DNA of 35,858 nt from an uncultured Monoglobus sp. (GCA_947585115.1 CANPWW010000020.1:1-35858), one strand, 5' to 3'. Shown: positions 23,588-32,573, counted from the first letter of the stretch. Notes: generated by a model not told the origin, from the letters alone. A program made the numbers and translations.

Positions 23588-26500
23588 TTAAATCCTGCTC
23601 ATAACCGCGGCGAATTCGGCTCTGGTTATGGGCGACTGCGGTTCAAACGCGCCCGCGTCGTTTCCGGTCATAACCTGCTTCATTGTGCAGAACATTACGC
23701 CTTCGACTGCCCAGTCGGAAATTTGACCGAGGTCGGTGTACTCAAGCTGTATAGCCCATGCGCCTGTGGGGCCTTGGCCCTTGCAAGTGTAGTAGCCGGT
23801 GATGATCTTCGCAGCCTGCTCACGCGTTACGGGGTCATTGGGAGCAAACATATTGCCTCCAACGCCGTCTACTATTCCGCTTTCGGCAGCCCACGCGATG
23901 TAAGGCGCGTAGTATTCATTCGGGTCAACGTCCGCAAACGGTGATACCGCCGATGTGTCGGCCTTGTCGAATCTGCCGAGTATCGTAACCAGCATACCGC
24001 GTGTCAGAGTGTCGTTGGGTCCGAACAGGGTTTCGCTCTCGCCGTTCATAATGCCCATTGAGTAAACATTCTGAACGTAGGGATAATACCAATCGGTAGC
24101 CGCCACGTCGGTGAAGGGCATCTGTACCTCGCCTGTCGCGGGTCCGGGTCCGGTGATAGTGGTGTCGGGCGCCGTTGTTGCCGCGGGTTCTCCCGAAGCC
24201 TCGGGTGCCGCCGCGGCGGTTGCCTGAGGCGCTGCCGTGGCTGTCGTTCCGCCTGTTGAGAAGTTTGAGTTTGTGCCCGTGCCGCCCGTGCCGTACGAGG
24301 GTTTGCGCGTAGGCATGGGAGCCGATGTAGGCTCGCCCGAAGGTTCGGGCGTATTCTCGGTCGGAGGCTCCGCTGTCGGTCCGCTCGACGGCTCGGGAGC
24401 CGGCGTGGCCTCAAATGTGTTTGAAACCTCTATATCCACTGAATAGGCGTTGCCCTGAGCGTCGTCAATAACAAGTGTGTTTACGCCGTTTGGCAAAGTG
24501 TTCAGGAATTCGGGCTTAAATGTGATAACGCCGTTTTCGACCGTGTAGCTTTCAGCGGGAACCGAAACTCCGTTAATCGTTACCCGTGTAACGCTCACCG
24601 ACGGATCGGGAAGTGCGACAACGACATTCTCCGGAGACTCTCCGTCAAACACTTGGCTTTCAAGAGGCTCGGGAGTCACTGTAGGTTCGGGTGTTGTTTC
24701 CGCTCCCGGTGTAGGCGTTGCCTCAATTCCCGGTGTGGGCGTTACTTCGGTTCCGGGTGTAGATGTTGCTTCCGTTCCCGGTGTTGGTGTTGTTTCCGCT
24801 CCCGGTGTAGGCGTCGCCTCCGTTCCCGGTGTGGGTGTTACGTCGGTTCCCGGTGTGGGTGTTACGGCGGTTCCCGGTGTGGACGTTGCCTCGGTTCCCG
24901 GTGTGGGTGTTACGTCGGTTCCCGGTGTGGACGTTGCCTCGGTTCCCGGTGTGGGTGTTGTTTCCGTTCCCGGTGTAGACGTTGCCTCGGTTCCGGGTGT
25001 GGGTTCGGGAACCTCGGTTTCCTCCGGAGCGGGGGTCTCGTCCGGTTTCGGCGTGGGAGCGTTCGGGTCGGCAAGCAGTTTTAAATACTTAAAGTTGCCA
25101 ACATATTTGCCCGCTCCTGCGCCTGTGATCTCAATAGTTACCTGTCCTTTTGCCGTTTTATTTGAAAGATCGACTGTAAAGTCTTGATAATCATTCCAGC
25201 CCGATGTTCCCAAATCTTTAAATTCGGCGACAACGGTTTCGCCCACTTTGACGGTCACGTTTACCTTATTGGGATTGTTGTTTGTGCCCGTCTCTTTAGA
25301 CATATTTATAACTGCCTTTGCGTATTTTCCGGCAAGGTCAATTTCCGGAAGCGTGAATACGGCTATGTCGTCCGATGTCGCCTTAACGCTGTCCGGACGG
25401 ATAATATCACCGTCGGTCATCATTTTTCCGCCGTTTGACGTTGTGACCGAATTTTCTCCGAAATTCAGCGTCGCGGAACCGTCGGCATTTTCCGTGACCG
25501 TGCCGTATTGCGTCGCCGCATCCGGCGTCGGCGCCGGTTCGGGAGTTGTGGCTGTCGGCGGGTCTTTGACCGTCTCGCCGTCGGCCAGTACTCTCTTGTA
25601 TGTAACCCAGACGTCGCGCATATTAAACACTTCCGGACCGGGCGTTATAACCATCATGAGCTTGCCTTTTTCATATTTTGCCGGGAATTCGGCAAATTTG
25701 TATGATTCGGTTTTATTGTTTGAGCCCGTGCCCTCCAAGGTTATTGTTTGGTCCTTATAGTTAATATAAGCCGTGACCTTTGAGGGAACCCCCTTTGCAA
25801 ACTTTCCGCAGGCGTTGAGCCATTGATTCGGAGTGTTGCTTGAGCCGCTGAAACCGCTTGTTCCCGAGTCGATCGTGTCAAGCTGGTTCCAATGTCCAAG
25901 CTTTGAATATAGGAATCTTGACGTGATGTCGGTTCCTTCGCCTCTGAGCTCGATAAAGCCGTTTCCTGTCGTTTCGGGCGTGACATCGAGCGTGTATGTG
26001 ACGGCGATCACATCACTTTTCAGAATATCCTCATCGGCGCCGCTGTCAATCGCCAATTGGATCAAATCATAGGTCTTGTTTCCGTCTGTGTTGGCATAGG
26101 AAATTTTTGTGCTTATCGTCTCGTCGACCTGTTTTTCGGCTTTAACATTAAGTTCGAAAGGCTGTCCGATTATGCCCTTAACGGTCATTTTGCCGTCCGC
26201 GGGCTCTGTTATAGTCATATCAATGCTTGACGAGACAACCGTTAGATCATAATCAATACCGCCCGCGCTCGCTGGAATTTTCTCGAGCGTGGCCTCGGCA
26301 GTCTTCTCTCCCGCCGTCATAACAATTTCCTGCGACTTGATCAAAGCGTCGTTTTTTGTGACCGTTACGGTATAAGTGCAGTCCTCGTCAAGCGCCGCGC
26401 TCGCGCTGACGGTGACGGGAATATCAAACACATCTGTCGTGTTTGATGTGGGATTTATCGTGACCGGCACCGATTTCTTATCGCCTATTGTGGTGTCGGT

Positions 26501-29500
26501 TTTTCTCGCGTACAACGTGACCTCGCTTGTTATCGCGGGCATACCCGCGGCGGGACGAATGACTGTAAGCTTGGTTCCGTCTTCCGATACAACGGCGTTG
26601 GGTGAGGCCGATTCCCACTTAAACTCAACTCCCGCGGGAGGCGTCGGAAGAGTTATTTCCGTCTCTTCGCCTTCGGGAATGGTGACGGACGCGCCCTCGA
26701 TTGCCGCGTCGATTTCCTGAAGCTGCTCACTGAAATTCATGGGGTCCCAATCGTCGGTCCAGCCGCCTCTATTATCTTCCGCCCAACTTCCGTTCTCGGC
26801 CGAGAAATAATTTCTGGGATTAAACTCAAGTATCTGCCAGTCATCGAGAACTGTTCCCATGCCTTGGCCGCCTTCCTCGACAGCCGCGTTCTTTACGCGT
26901 CCGCTGAGGTCGATCGCCTCGCCGCTCGCGTTATACGTGCCGTTTTCAAAGAATCTTGCCAGTTCTTTCTTGCCGCCGCTCATGTCTCTCCAACCCGCGG
27001 CGCCGATACCGGCGGCGCTGAGGCCGGTCGATTTATTGTTGTCGATTTTGGTGTTTCGGAAGGTTATCTGGGCTCCCTGACCCCAAGGTCTGCCATAGAG
27101 AGAGTCGGTTATATTGTCGCGCACATTGTAGAACTCACAGTTGTAGAACAAGTAGCCGTACTTCTTGTTCATATCATGATTAGCCGCCGTGATCGTCGCG
27201 CCGTAATCCTTGTCGGACATACCCTCGGCGCCCAGCTTGCAGCCGTCGAAAACAGCCGTCGCGCCCGCGTAGATATAATCGGTTCCGCCGATCAAGTCGC
27301 AATTCTTAAAGTAAATTCTTTCCTCTCCTACATAGACCGAGTCCTGATTGCCTCTCGCGCGGACGTTTTCGAATATTATCTTGTCGCCCTTATAAACGGA
27401 AATGGCATGGCCCCTCTCGTTAAAGCCCGATGATCTCGCAAGCCAAGCGCTTTCGCCCGCGGTCAGCTCGCGCGTTGCCGCGGCATACTTTGTAAGGTTG
27501 ACTGTTCCGTCGGAATTTAATAAATCATTCGGCTTTGACTCGGGTGTGCTTTCATCGCAGACCGCGAGCTTTTCTCTGTAGGGCAGAGCCGCTTTGCCGG
27601 TGGCCGCGTCTATGTTCGGCGTGAGATGCGCGTCCTTTTCGCCCTGTGTAACCATAACCGGAACGCTGTTTACAATATTAAAATCCTTAACGGTGATATT
27701 CTCTGCGCCGCCTCTGATGATCAGCGGAGCCATGTTTGCGAGGCCGCCCGTGTTGCCCAGATTAATATCTCCGTTCACGGTGTCGGTATGCTCGGTGCCC
27801 GCTACATCTCTGTATGTAAGTTTTGTTCCTCTCGGAACTACATCGCCCACATTGTAGGTCTTGCCCGCCTCGTCTTTCGGCGGGTTTGCGTACCAGTCTA
27901 TATTCGGGTTGTACGAGCCGCTCAGATCGCAGTTGGCTGCTGAATAACCCGTGCAATAGTACCAGTGCAGATCGACTTTGCCCGATGTGTCCGGGGTCTG
28001 CCGCAGCGTTATGAACTTCGCGCCGTCGATAATGACCTGTTCCTCATAGTCGCCGGGGGTCACGTTTATCGTTACCCTTTCGGCTTCGCTTTGGGGATCG
28101 AGCTTTTTCGCCGCCGCGACCGCCGCGCTTATGGTTTTAAAACTGGTTTCCGACTCCGCCGCCGAGGGGTCGACCGTCAAAACCTTCGGCTCCACGGCCG
28201 GAGCTTTTGTGGGATCGGCCGTTACAGCCGGAGCAGACGAAACTGTCGGTTCGTTAGTTTCCGAGGGAACGGGAGCGCCGCTCGGTTCCGCTGTTTCGGC
28301 GGGCGCCGAGGGTTCAGCCGTTGCCGCGGGTGCTGACGGCTCCGCCGTCTCTTCGGGCTCAGGCGTGTCGATCGGCTCGGTTCCGTCGTTATAGAATCTT
28401 ATGTACACATAATTGCCCGCGTATGTCGCCGAGGTGGTTATCTCAAGCGTTACAGCGCCGGACGCGGTTTTATTTGTCAGATCCGCGATGTTTTCGCTGT
28501 ACGCGTTCCAATCTTCGTTCTTTATCACAATGCTGTCGGTCACAGCCGTGCCGCCGACCTTGATGACTGCGGAAGTGCTGTTTTCTCCGCCTTTGGTTGC
28601 GGCGTATACCGCGGCCTTGTTATACTTGCCGCCAAGATCAACATTCGGATATATGATCATAGCGCTTCTCCTCAAATTATCGCTTTGAGCCACATAATTT
28701 CCGTCAATATCCTTAAAATTCGAACCGTTGTTGTTTGAAACCGCATTGCTCAAAACAACGCTTCCGCCGCTCGTGATCGAATCGCTGCCCATATAGAGAT
28801 ACAGACCGTCGTTATCTCCGTCCGACCGCTCCTCAGTATAGCCGTATCCGGGGCGGACAGTCGGTTTCGGAGTGCTTGTCGGCTGATTCGGATCATCCGT
28901 TTTTATCGAATCCTCGTCGCCCTCTTTGATAACAAGGTTTCTGAAATTGCCGGTTAGGTCGTTTCCGTCCGCGCCGGTCTCCACGGTTTTAATAAAGATC
29001 GCCTTTTCGCCCTGCGCGGAAACCAGAGTTTTAAGCTGCATTTCAGCAAAGTCCCAACTTGCGGTCGGGCCCGAATAATCCTTAAACTCCGCGATCAAGG
29101 TGCCCTCATTTTCAAGGTCGGGCGCACCTTTATCGCTTATGTTTTTTTCCCCAAGGTTTTGGGTATAATACGTGTCTGTCTCAGTCGCAGTACCCTTAAG
29201 CGGCATAGCGTAAACCATAACATCGGCGGTATAAGTATTTATCAGCGCCCACTCAACCGAAATATCTACAAACTCCGGGAGAGTCGCCGTTCCCGCATAA
29301 GCTATCGCTCCGCTTGAACTGCCGTCAAGCATATCGCCTTTGACCTCGAAGAACTGATTATTACCCGTTCCTGCCCACGCGGTCTTGAAACTTGAAAATG
29401 TCGCGATAGTATCGCCCTTCGCCGCGAACACCGGCATTGAGACAAACATTGTCATGATCATCGCGATCACCAAAATCAAAGACATTGTTCTGCTTTTTCT

Positions 29501-29503
29501 CAT
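23588..29503 (-). CDS. secreted, SLH-anchored multimodular pectin methylesterase (CE8)
   Basis: A 1971-residue surface enzyme removing methyl esters from homogalacturonan. Domains: signal peptide 1-28; beta-rich domain 30-195; carbohydrate-binding-like domain about 230-373; Pro/Glu/Ala/Thr linker 378-440; pectinesterase beta-helix about 440-905 with Q720/D721 (GNQDSVY), D742 (GGTDYIY) and R805 (YGRPWG); Ig-like and other beta domains 930-1340; a second binding-like domain about 1350-1480 similar to the first (both have DLGGKY/DLAGKY and DLTNKTA/DLSNKTA); 13 tandem TPGTEATS-type octapeptides 1502-1605; another beta domain and linker; three SLH repeats about 1795-1971 anchoring the protein to secondary cell-wall polymer. 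ATG at 29503 (MRKSRTM) has AAAGGAG and starts a proper signal peptide. The in-frame upstream ATG at 29569 lies before the predicted transcription start and is rejected. Confidence 0.93.
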   Translation of the reverse strand: MRKSRTMSLILVIAMIMTMFVSMPVFAAKGDTIATFSSFKTAWAGTGNNQFFEVKGDMLDGSSSGAIAYAGTATLPEFVDISVEWALINTYTADVMVYAMPLKGTATETDTYYTQNLGEKNISDKGAPDLENEGTLIAEFKDYSGPTASWDFAEMQLKTLVSAQGEKAIFIKTVETGADGNDLTGNFRNLVIKEGDEDSIKTDDPNQPTSTPKPTVRPGYGYTEERSDGDNDGLYLYMGSDSITSGGSVVLSNAVSNNNGSNFKDIDGNYVAQSDNLRRSAMIIYPNVDLGGKYNKAAVYAATKGGENSTSAVIKVGGTAVTDSIVIKNEDWNAYSENIADLTNKTASGAVTLEITTSATYAGNYVYIRFYNDGTEPIDTPEPEETAEPSAPAATAEPSAPAETAEPSGAPVPSETNEPTVSSAPAVTADPTKAPAVEPKVLTVDPSAAESETSFKTISAAVAAAKKLDPQSEAERVTINVTPGDYEEQVIIDGAKFITLRQTPDTSGKVDLHWYYCTGYSAANCDLSGSYNPNIDWYANPPKDEAGKTYNVGDVVPRGTKLTYRDVAGTEHTDTVNGDINLGNTGGLANMAPLIIRGGAENITVKDFNIVNSVPVMVTQGEKDAHLTPNIDAATGKAALPYREKLAVCDESTPESKPNDLLNSDGTVNLTKYAAATRELTAGESAWLARSSGFNERGHAISVYKGDKIIFENVRARGNQDSVYVGEERIYFKNCDLIGGTDYIYAGATAVFDGCKLGAEGMSDKDYGATITAANHDMNKKYGYLFYNCEFYNVRDNITDSLYGRPWGQGAQITFRNTKIDNNKSTGLSAAGIGAAGWRDMSGGKKELARFFENGTYNASGEAIDLSGRVKNAAVEEGGQGMGTVLDDWQILEFNPRNYFSAENGSWAEDNRGGWTDDWDPMNFSEQLQEIDAAIEGASVTIPEGEETEITLPTPPAGVEFKWESASPNAVVSEDGTKLTVIRPAAGMPAITSEVTLYARKTDTTIGDKKSVPVTINPTSNTTDVFDIPVTVSASAALDEDCTYTVTVTKNDALIKSQEIVMTAGEKTAEATLEKIPASAGGIDYDLTVVSSSIDMTITEPADGKMTVKGIIGQPFELNVKAEKQVDETISTKISYANTDGNKTYDLIQLAIDSGADEDILKSDVIAVTYTLDVTPETTGNGFIELRGEGTDITSRFLYSKLGHWNQLDTIDSGTSGFSGSSNTPNQWLNACGKFAKGVPSKVTAYINYKDQTITLEGTGSNNKTESYKFAEFPAKYEKGKLMMVITPGPEVFNMRDVWVTYKRVLADGETVKDPPTATTPEPAPTPDAATQYGTVTENADGSATLNFGENSVTTSNGGKMMTDGDIIRPDSVKATSDDIAVFTLPEIDLAGKYAKAVINMSKETGTNNNPNKVNVTVKVGETVVAEFKDLGTSGWNDYQDFTVDLSNKTAKGQVTIEITGAGAGKYVGNFKYLKLLADPNAPTPKPDETPAPEETEVPEPTPGTEATSTPGTETTPTPGTEATSTPGTDVTPTPGTEATSTPGTAVTPTPGTDVTPTPGTEATPTPGAETTPTPGTEATSTPGTEVTPTPGIEATPTPGAETTPEPTVTPEPLESQVFDGESPENVVVALPDPSVSVTRVTINGVSVPAESYTVENGVITFKPEFLNTLPNGVNTLVIDDAQGNAYSVDIEVSNTFEATPAPEPSSGPTAEPPTENTPEPSGEPTSAPMPTRKPSYGTGGTGTNSNFSTGGTTATAAPQATAAAAPEASGEPAATTAPDTTITGPGPATGEVQMPFTDVAATDWYYPYVQNVYSMGIMNGESETLFGPNDTLTRGMLVTILGRFDKADTSAVSPFADVDPNEYYAPYIAWAAESGIVDGVGGNMFAPNDPVTREQAAKIITGYYTCKGQGPTGAWAIQLEYTDLGQISDWAVEGVMFCTMKQVMTGNDAGAFEPQSPITRAEFAAVMSRI
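24689..25000 (-). repeat. 24-bp minisatellite, 13 units, coding for Thr/Pro linker
   Basis: Exactly 13 units of 24 bases encode octapeptides of the type TPGTEATS, TPGTETTP and TPGTDVTP inside the pectin methylesterase gene. Units differ at a few positions (second half ATS, ETTP, DVTP, AVTP). The period is a multiple of three, so gain or loss of units would change linker length without a frameshift. The linker spaces the catalytic part from the SLH anchor and is a likely O-glycosylation site. Confidence 0.9.
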
Positions 29504-29549
29504 TGTTTTTGCTCCTTTCGCACCTTTTGATACATACAAAAGACGATAA

Positions 29550-29577
29550 ATTATAATAATATTTTGCATTTTGTTAA
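29550..29577 (-). promoter_or_regulatory. candidate promoter of the pectin methylesterase gene
   Basis: On the minus strand TTAACA (29577-29572), a 16-base spacer and TATAAT (29555-29550), giving a leader of about 40 bases with AAAGGAG before ATG 29503. The surroundings are very AT-rich, so chance matches are possible. Confidence 0.5.
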
Positions 29578-29685
29578 TAATTTTTTGCGCTTATATTATT
29601 ATAATAACATTTATAAAGCAAAATTTCGAGACAAAGCGTATTCAATATCGGCCAAAAATTGCTGTGACGTTGACCCCTCTCCGTC

Positions 29686-29977
29686 TTTCCGCCTTTGGCG
29701 GAAATCCACCATTAAGGAAGCGCTTGTTCAAAATCGCAAGCGATTTTGAAAGGTCGCTTTGAACCCGCAAGCAAAGCTTGCTGATTATCCCCAAGGGGCG
29801 AGGCAGGGCGAGCGGCCGTGGCCGCCTGTTAGGCAAAAAATAGGCGCCCCTCGGGGGGAGCTGTCGGGCAAAGCCCGACTGAGGTGGGAACCTAGTCCCT
29901 AGTTCCTATTTCCTAGTCTCTACGTTCCCACCTCCGTCTGCGGCAAGCCGCAGCCACCTCCTCCCGGGTGGAGGCAA
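29686..29977. repeat. hairpin-rich intergenic repeat mosaic, including copy B of the palindromic unit
   Basis: A non-coding stretch packed with perfect inverted repeats: 29686-29704 (8-3-8), 29728-29749 (10-2-10), 29767-29781 (6-3-6), 29812-29825 (6-2-6), 29863-29879 (7-3-7) and 29938-29953 (7-2-7). Loops are mostly AA, AAA or TTT. CTAGT-like short repeats lie at 29891-29921. 29927-29977 repeats the unit at 23345-23394, with its central palindrome decayed by one mismatch. No protein-coding frame stands out. Confidence 0.75.
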
Positions 29978-30134
29978 TGTTAGCCCCTTCCACCGCTCTT
30001 GCGTCATGTCCGCTTATGTTAATGATTTGTGGCCTCGTTTATTTGTGCAAACGAAATACGTTAGTGCCACGAACCCGCTTCGCGGCTCCGGCCGCAGTCC
30101 CCCCTCCCCCACTTGCGCAGGGGAGACAAAAAAT
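29978..30134. other. intergenic region without a visible gene
   Basis: Follows the repeat mosaic and ends at the stop of the anti-sigma gene. It contains a C/G-rich inverted pair near 30107-30124 (CTCCCC and GGGGAG) but no T run on the correct side, so no terminator is called. The sequence looks like more of the same dispersed-repeat material. Confidence 0.5.
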
Positions 30135-31049
30135 TTATTTCACGCTTTCGGCTACTTTAAGGAGCTCGTCTCCCGTAACGCCGCTGTTTCCGGAGAGGAC
30201 CACGACCGAAACGCCGCCTTCCTCCCACTCCGCCGAGCTGTTGGTCACGGCGGCGGCGCAGCCGTGGATCTCACATTCGGAAACCGGCACGTCATAGCTC
30301 GTCGTATACTTTGTCTTATCGTTGATGATCCTCTCATGCACCGTGAAAACCTCCGCTCCGTTCGAGTATCCGACAACCGCGTAGTCGCCGGAAACAACAC
30401 CGCCGTTCGCGAATCCCTCGGCGTACAGGAATGAATATCCCTCGGGCAGGTACTCCGGCTCCAGAAGATCAAAACTCAGTCCGCTCTTAAACCTTTTAAG
30501 CTCATCAAGCGTCGTGTAGACCTTGATATTCTCGTTTTCTTCCGGAATCAGCTTGCTCTTGCTTGCGGCGCTGACCGAAACACGCACTTTGTCTTTGTCG
30601 ACCATGCCGGTTTCGCACATAAGGTCGATCCATCTCTGAGCGTCATACTTCACTCCGTTCTCGTCGTACAGGTCAATATCGTTCTCATCGAGGCCGCCCT
30701 CAAGCTCGGTGACCGGTTTGCCGTCCTTGTCGAACACTCTGCCGCTCAGCGCCTCGGGCAGCGTGAACATCACTCCGCTGTCGTCGGTCTCGATTATCGT
30801 GTTGTGGCCCGTTGATATTGTTTTTACTATTCTCTCGACAATACCGCCCGCGAAGGCCAGCTGCGTCACGCCAAACACTACCGCGACCGCCGCTGCGACG
30901 GCTATTACCTTCTTTGTCCGAGATCTCTTTTGGGTTTTGTTAAGCACTTCTTTTTTCATGATAATTCGCTCCTCTTTTGTCAGCTCGGCGGGCTCGTATC
31001 CGCTCAGGTCGAGCTCCGCGCCGTTTAGATAATCATACTCATTTTTCAT
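30135..31049 (-). CDS. membrane anti-sigma factor-like protein (DUF4367-type)
   Basis: A 304-residue protein with an acidic, helical N-terminus (1-45), one transmembrane segment (about 47-68) and an extracytoplasmic C-terminal region. The final 120 residues, with the EPEYLPEGYSFLYAEGF segment, resemble the DUF4367 domain found in Firmicutes anti-sigma proteins. It overlaps the end of the ECF sigma gene by 11 bases, so the pair is translationally coupled and the protein probably sequesters that sigma factor at the membrane. ATG at 31049 (GAGGAG 9-10 bases upstream) is preferred over the in-frame GTG at 31058. The signal sensed is unknown. Confidence 0.75.
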   Translation of the reverse strand: MKNEYDYLNGAELDLSGYEPAELTKEERIIMKKEVLNKTQKRSRTKKVIAVAAAVAVVFGVTQLAFAGGIVERIVKTISTGHNTIIETDDSGVMFTLPEALSGRVFDKDGKPVTELEGGLDENDIDLYDENGVKYDAQRWIDLMCETGMVDKDKVRVSVSAASKSKLIPEENENIKVYTTLDELKRFKSGLSFDLLEPEYLPEGYSFLYAEGFANGGVVSGDYAVVGYSNGAEVFTVHERIINDKTKYTTSYDVPVSECEIHGCAAAVTNSSAEWEEGGVSVVVLSGNSGVTGDELLKVAESVK

Positions 31050-31590
31050 AAAAATCACTCCTCAGAAGATGACGTCTCAGTCTTTTTCTGCCTCTTGACA
31101 GGCGGGTATACAGGACCGACGGTTCCTCGCCGCAGCTTTCGGCTATCTCGCGCACCGATTCTGAAAGAATATACCTTCGGTAAAACAGCCTTCGGTCGCG
31201 CGGGTCCAGAGAATTCAGCAGATCAAATATCTCTTTCATTGTCTCTTTTCTTATCAGTTCCGCGTCCGCACCGTCTTCGCCCTCGGCGTCCTCGCTCAAG
31301 GCCTCGCCGCGAAGCTCCTTGTAATACTTGCGCTTATAGTCTATGCACTTGTATTTGCTGACCGCGCCTATCCAGTTTTTCAGAGAATTTTTCTTCGGGT
31401 CAAATCTTTCGATATTGCTCCAGACCGAAAACAAAACATCGTTGACGCACTCGCCGATATGGTCGGGCAGCATGCTAAGGTGCTTCGCGGCTATCGCCTT
31501 GATAAGTCCGCCGTATTTTTCGATGAGGCCCTCAAGCGCGGTCTCGTCTTTTGCTTTGAGCCCCTCCGTCAGCCGCTCGTCGGTTTCCAT
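31039..31590 (-). CDS. ECF-type RNA polymerase sigma factor
   Basis: A 183-residue sigma-70-family factor with region 2 (about 10-85, including ECVNDVLFSVWSNIERFDPKK and NWIGAVSKYKCIDYKRKY) and region 4 (about 122-178, LNSLDPRDRRLFYRRYI and an HTH ending in RLSRGRKRLRRHL). The acidic linker 95-115 is typical. ATG at 31590 has an AAGGTGA site. It forms an operon with the anti-sigma gene and would direct RNA polymerase to a stress or envelope regulon. The upstream region has a weak sigma-A-type promoter and a 12-bp palindrome. Confidence 0.88.
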   Translation of the reverse strand: METDERLTEGLKAKDETALEGLIEKYGGLIKAIAAKHLSMLPDHIGECVNDVLFSVWSNIERFDPKKNSLKNWIGAVSKYKCIDYKRKYYKELRGEALSEDAEGEDGADAELIRKETMKEIFDLLNSLDPRDRRLFYRRYILSESVREIAESCGEEPSVLYTRLSRGRKRLRRHLLRSDFYEK

Positions 31591-31616
31591 ACTATCACCT
31601 TCTTTTTATGAATTTA

Positions 31617-31664
31617 AGAAGCGCTTCTACTTATTAATACGAACCAAAAATCAAAATCTGTCAA
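31617..31664 (-). promoter_or_regulatory. candidate promoter and palindrome upstream of the sigma operon
   Basis: On the minus strand TTGACA (31664-31659) is followed after 19 bases by TATTAA (31639-31634). Just downstream, 31617-31628 is a perfect 12-bp palindrome, AGAAGCGCTTCT, well placed as an operator near the start of transcription. The long spacer makes the promoter call uncertain. Confidence 0.35.
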
Positions 31665-31696
31665 AAAAATAAGATCCCCTTAATTTTGGGGGATCT
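31662..31696 (-). terminator. rho-independent terminator of the solute-binding lipoprotein gene
   Basis: Read leftward, an 8-bp stem (AGATCCCC / GGGGATCT) followed by TATTTTTTT. The stop codon (31680-31682) lies in the loop, so the hairpin overlaps the coding end. Its T run abuts the -35 box of the sigma operon. Confidence 0.85.
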
Positions 31697-32528
31697 GCCT
31701 AACACTTTCAAGACGCGCGTCAAACTCGTTCCGCAGCGCGTTGTCGCCGTTAATATACGCCCTTCTCAGATCGAGCAGCGTGCCGTCGGCTCGGAACTCG
31801 TCGAGAACATCGTTTATTTCGCGCAGCAGCTTCGCGTTTCCGTCCGCCGCCGCGATCGAGTATCTGCGGCGGTCGATATCATCCTCTTTTATCACGAACA
31901 GCGGATACTCGGCGATAAACTCTTCCGCCTCGCGGCCGTCGCAGAACATAATGTCGATATCGCCGCGCAGCATCGCGCCCTCGAGCTCGGCCCGGTTCGG
32001 GTACCCGCTCATGTTCGAGAGCCCGAGCTCGTCCGCCAGATACTTCTGCGGCAGGCTGCCCGAAACCGCGCCGACGTTCCGCGCCAGCTTAAGGTCGCCC
32101 GTTCCGTTTATCTCCGCGTTGCCGCCATTTGCCACGATCGCCGACGCAAGCGTTATATAGCTGTCGGAAAAATCGACCTTGCGCCTCAAAACGTCGGTCG
32201 CCTCGATCGCGGAGACGGCAATATCCGCCAAGCCGCAGTTCAGCGAGTCGGCCAAAAATTTTTCGTCCATCGGATAAAACGCCGCCGTCATGCCGAGCCT
32301 CTCGGCGAGCAGCACAGCAAGCGACGGGTCAAAGCCCAGCAGTCCGCCGTTTGGATCGGTGTAAACAAACGGCTCGTTCTCGGGGGCGCACGCTATCCTG
32401 AGCACGCCGGGATCGGGCTCGGCCAGCGATTTGCTGTCGCTGTCAAAAAGCCTTGCCGGCTCCGAGCAGGAGACCGCGAGCATGGCGGCAATTATTAACA
32501 TAACAGCCGATAAAAATCCGCGCCTCAT
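31680..32528 (-). CDS. family 3 extracellular solute-binding lipoprotein
   Basis: A 282-residue periplasmic-binding-type protein with a lipoprotein signal (LAVSC, C21). The body matches the amino-acid-binding family: LRIACAPENEPFVYTDPNGGLLGFDPSLAVLLAERLGM at the start, DIAVSAIEATDVLRRKVDFSDSY in the middle, and INDVLDEFRADGTLLDLRRAY at the end. No permease or ATPase gene lies nearby. The gene is 45 bases downstream of a sensor kinase gene on the same strand and probably shares its promoter, so it may act as the ligand-binding accessory of the kinase. An orphan transporter subunit is the alternative. ATG at 32528 has a GAGAGG site. Confidence 0.85.
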   Translation of the reverse strand: MRRGFLSAVMLIIAAMLAVSCSEPARLFDSDSKSLAEPDPGVLRIACAPENEPFVYTDPNGGLLGFDPSLAVLLAERLGMTAAFYPMDEKFLADSLNCGLADIAVSAIEATDVLRRKVDFSDSYITLASAIVANGGNAEINGTGDLKLARNVGAVSGSLPQKYLADELGLSNMSGYPNRAELEGAMLRGDIDIMFCDGREAEEFIAEYPLFVIKEDDIDRRRYSIAAADGNAKLLREINDVLDEFRADGTLLDLRRAYINGDNALRNEFDARLESVRQIPQN

Positions 32529-32573
32529 AATATCGCCTCTCAGTTAAACGCTGCATTAGATTTTGTCCCGTTT

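Noticed and set aside
24689-25000. CRISPR-like appearance of the regular 24-base repeats
   Set aside because: There are no unique spacers; the units are contiguous, in frame and translate to octapeptides, and no cas genes are present.
24653-25187. Open frames on the + strand across the 24-bp tandem repeat (CRSRCG- or VPGVGVTS-type repeats)
   Set aside because: They are mirror readings of the Thr/Pro repeat of the pectin methylesterase; the sense frame extends over 1971 residues with signal peptide, catalytic motifs and SLH repeats.
30107-30124. C/G-rich inverted pair downstream of the anti-sigma gene as a terminator
   Set aside because: For leftward transcription the T-rich stretch lies before the stem rather than after it, and the loop is long.
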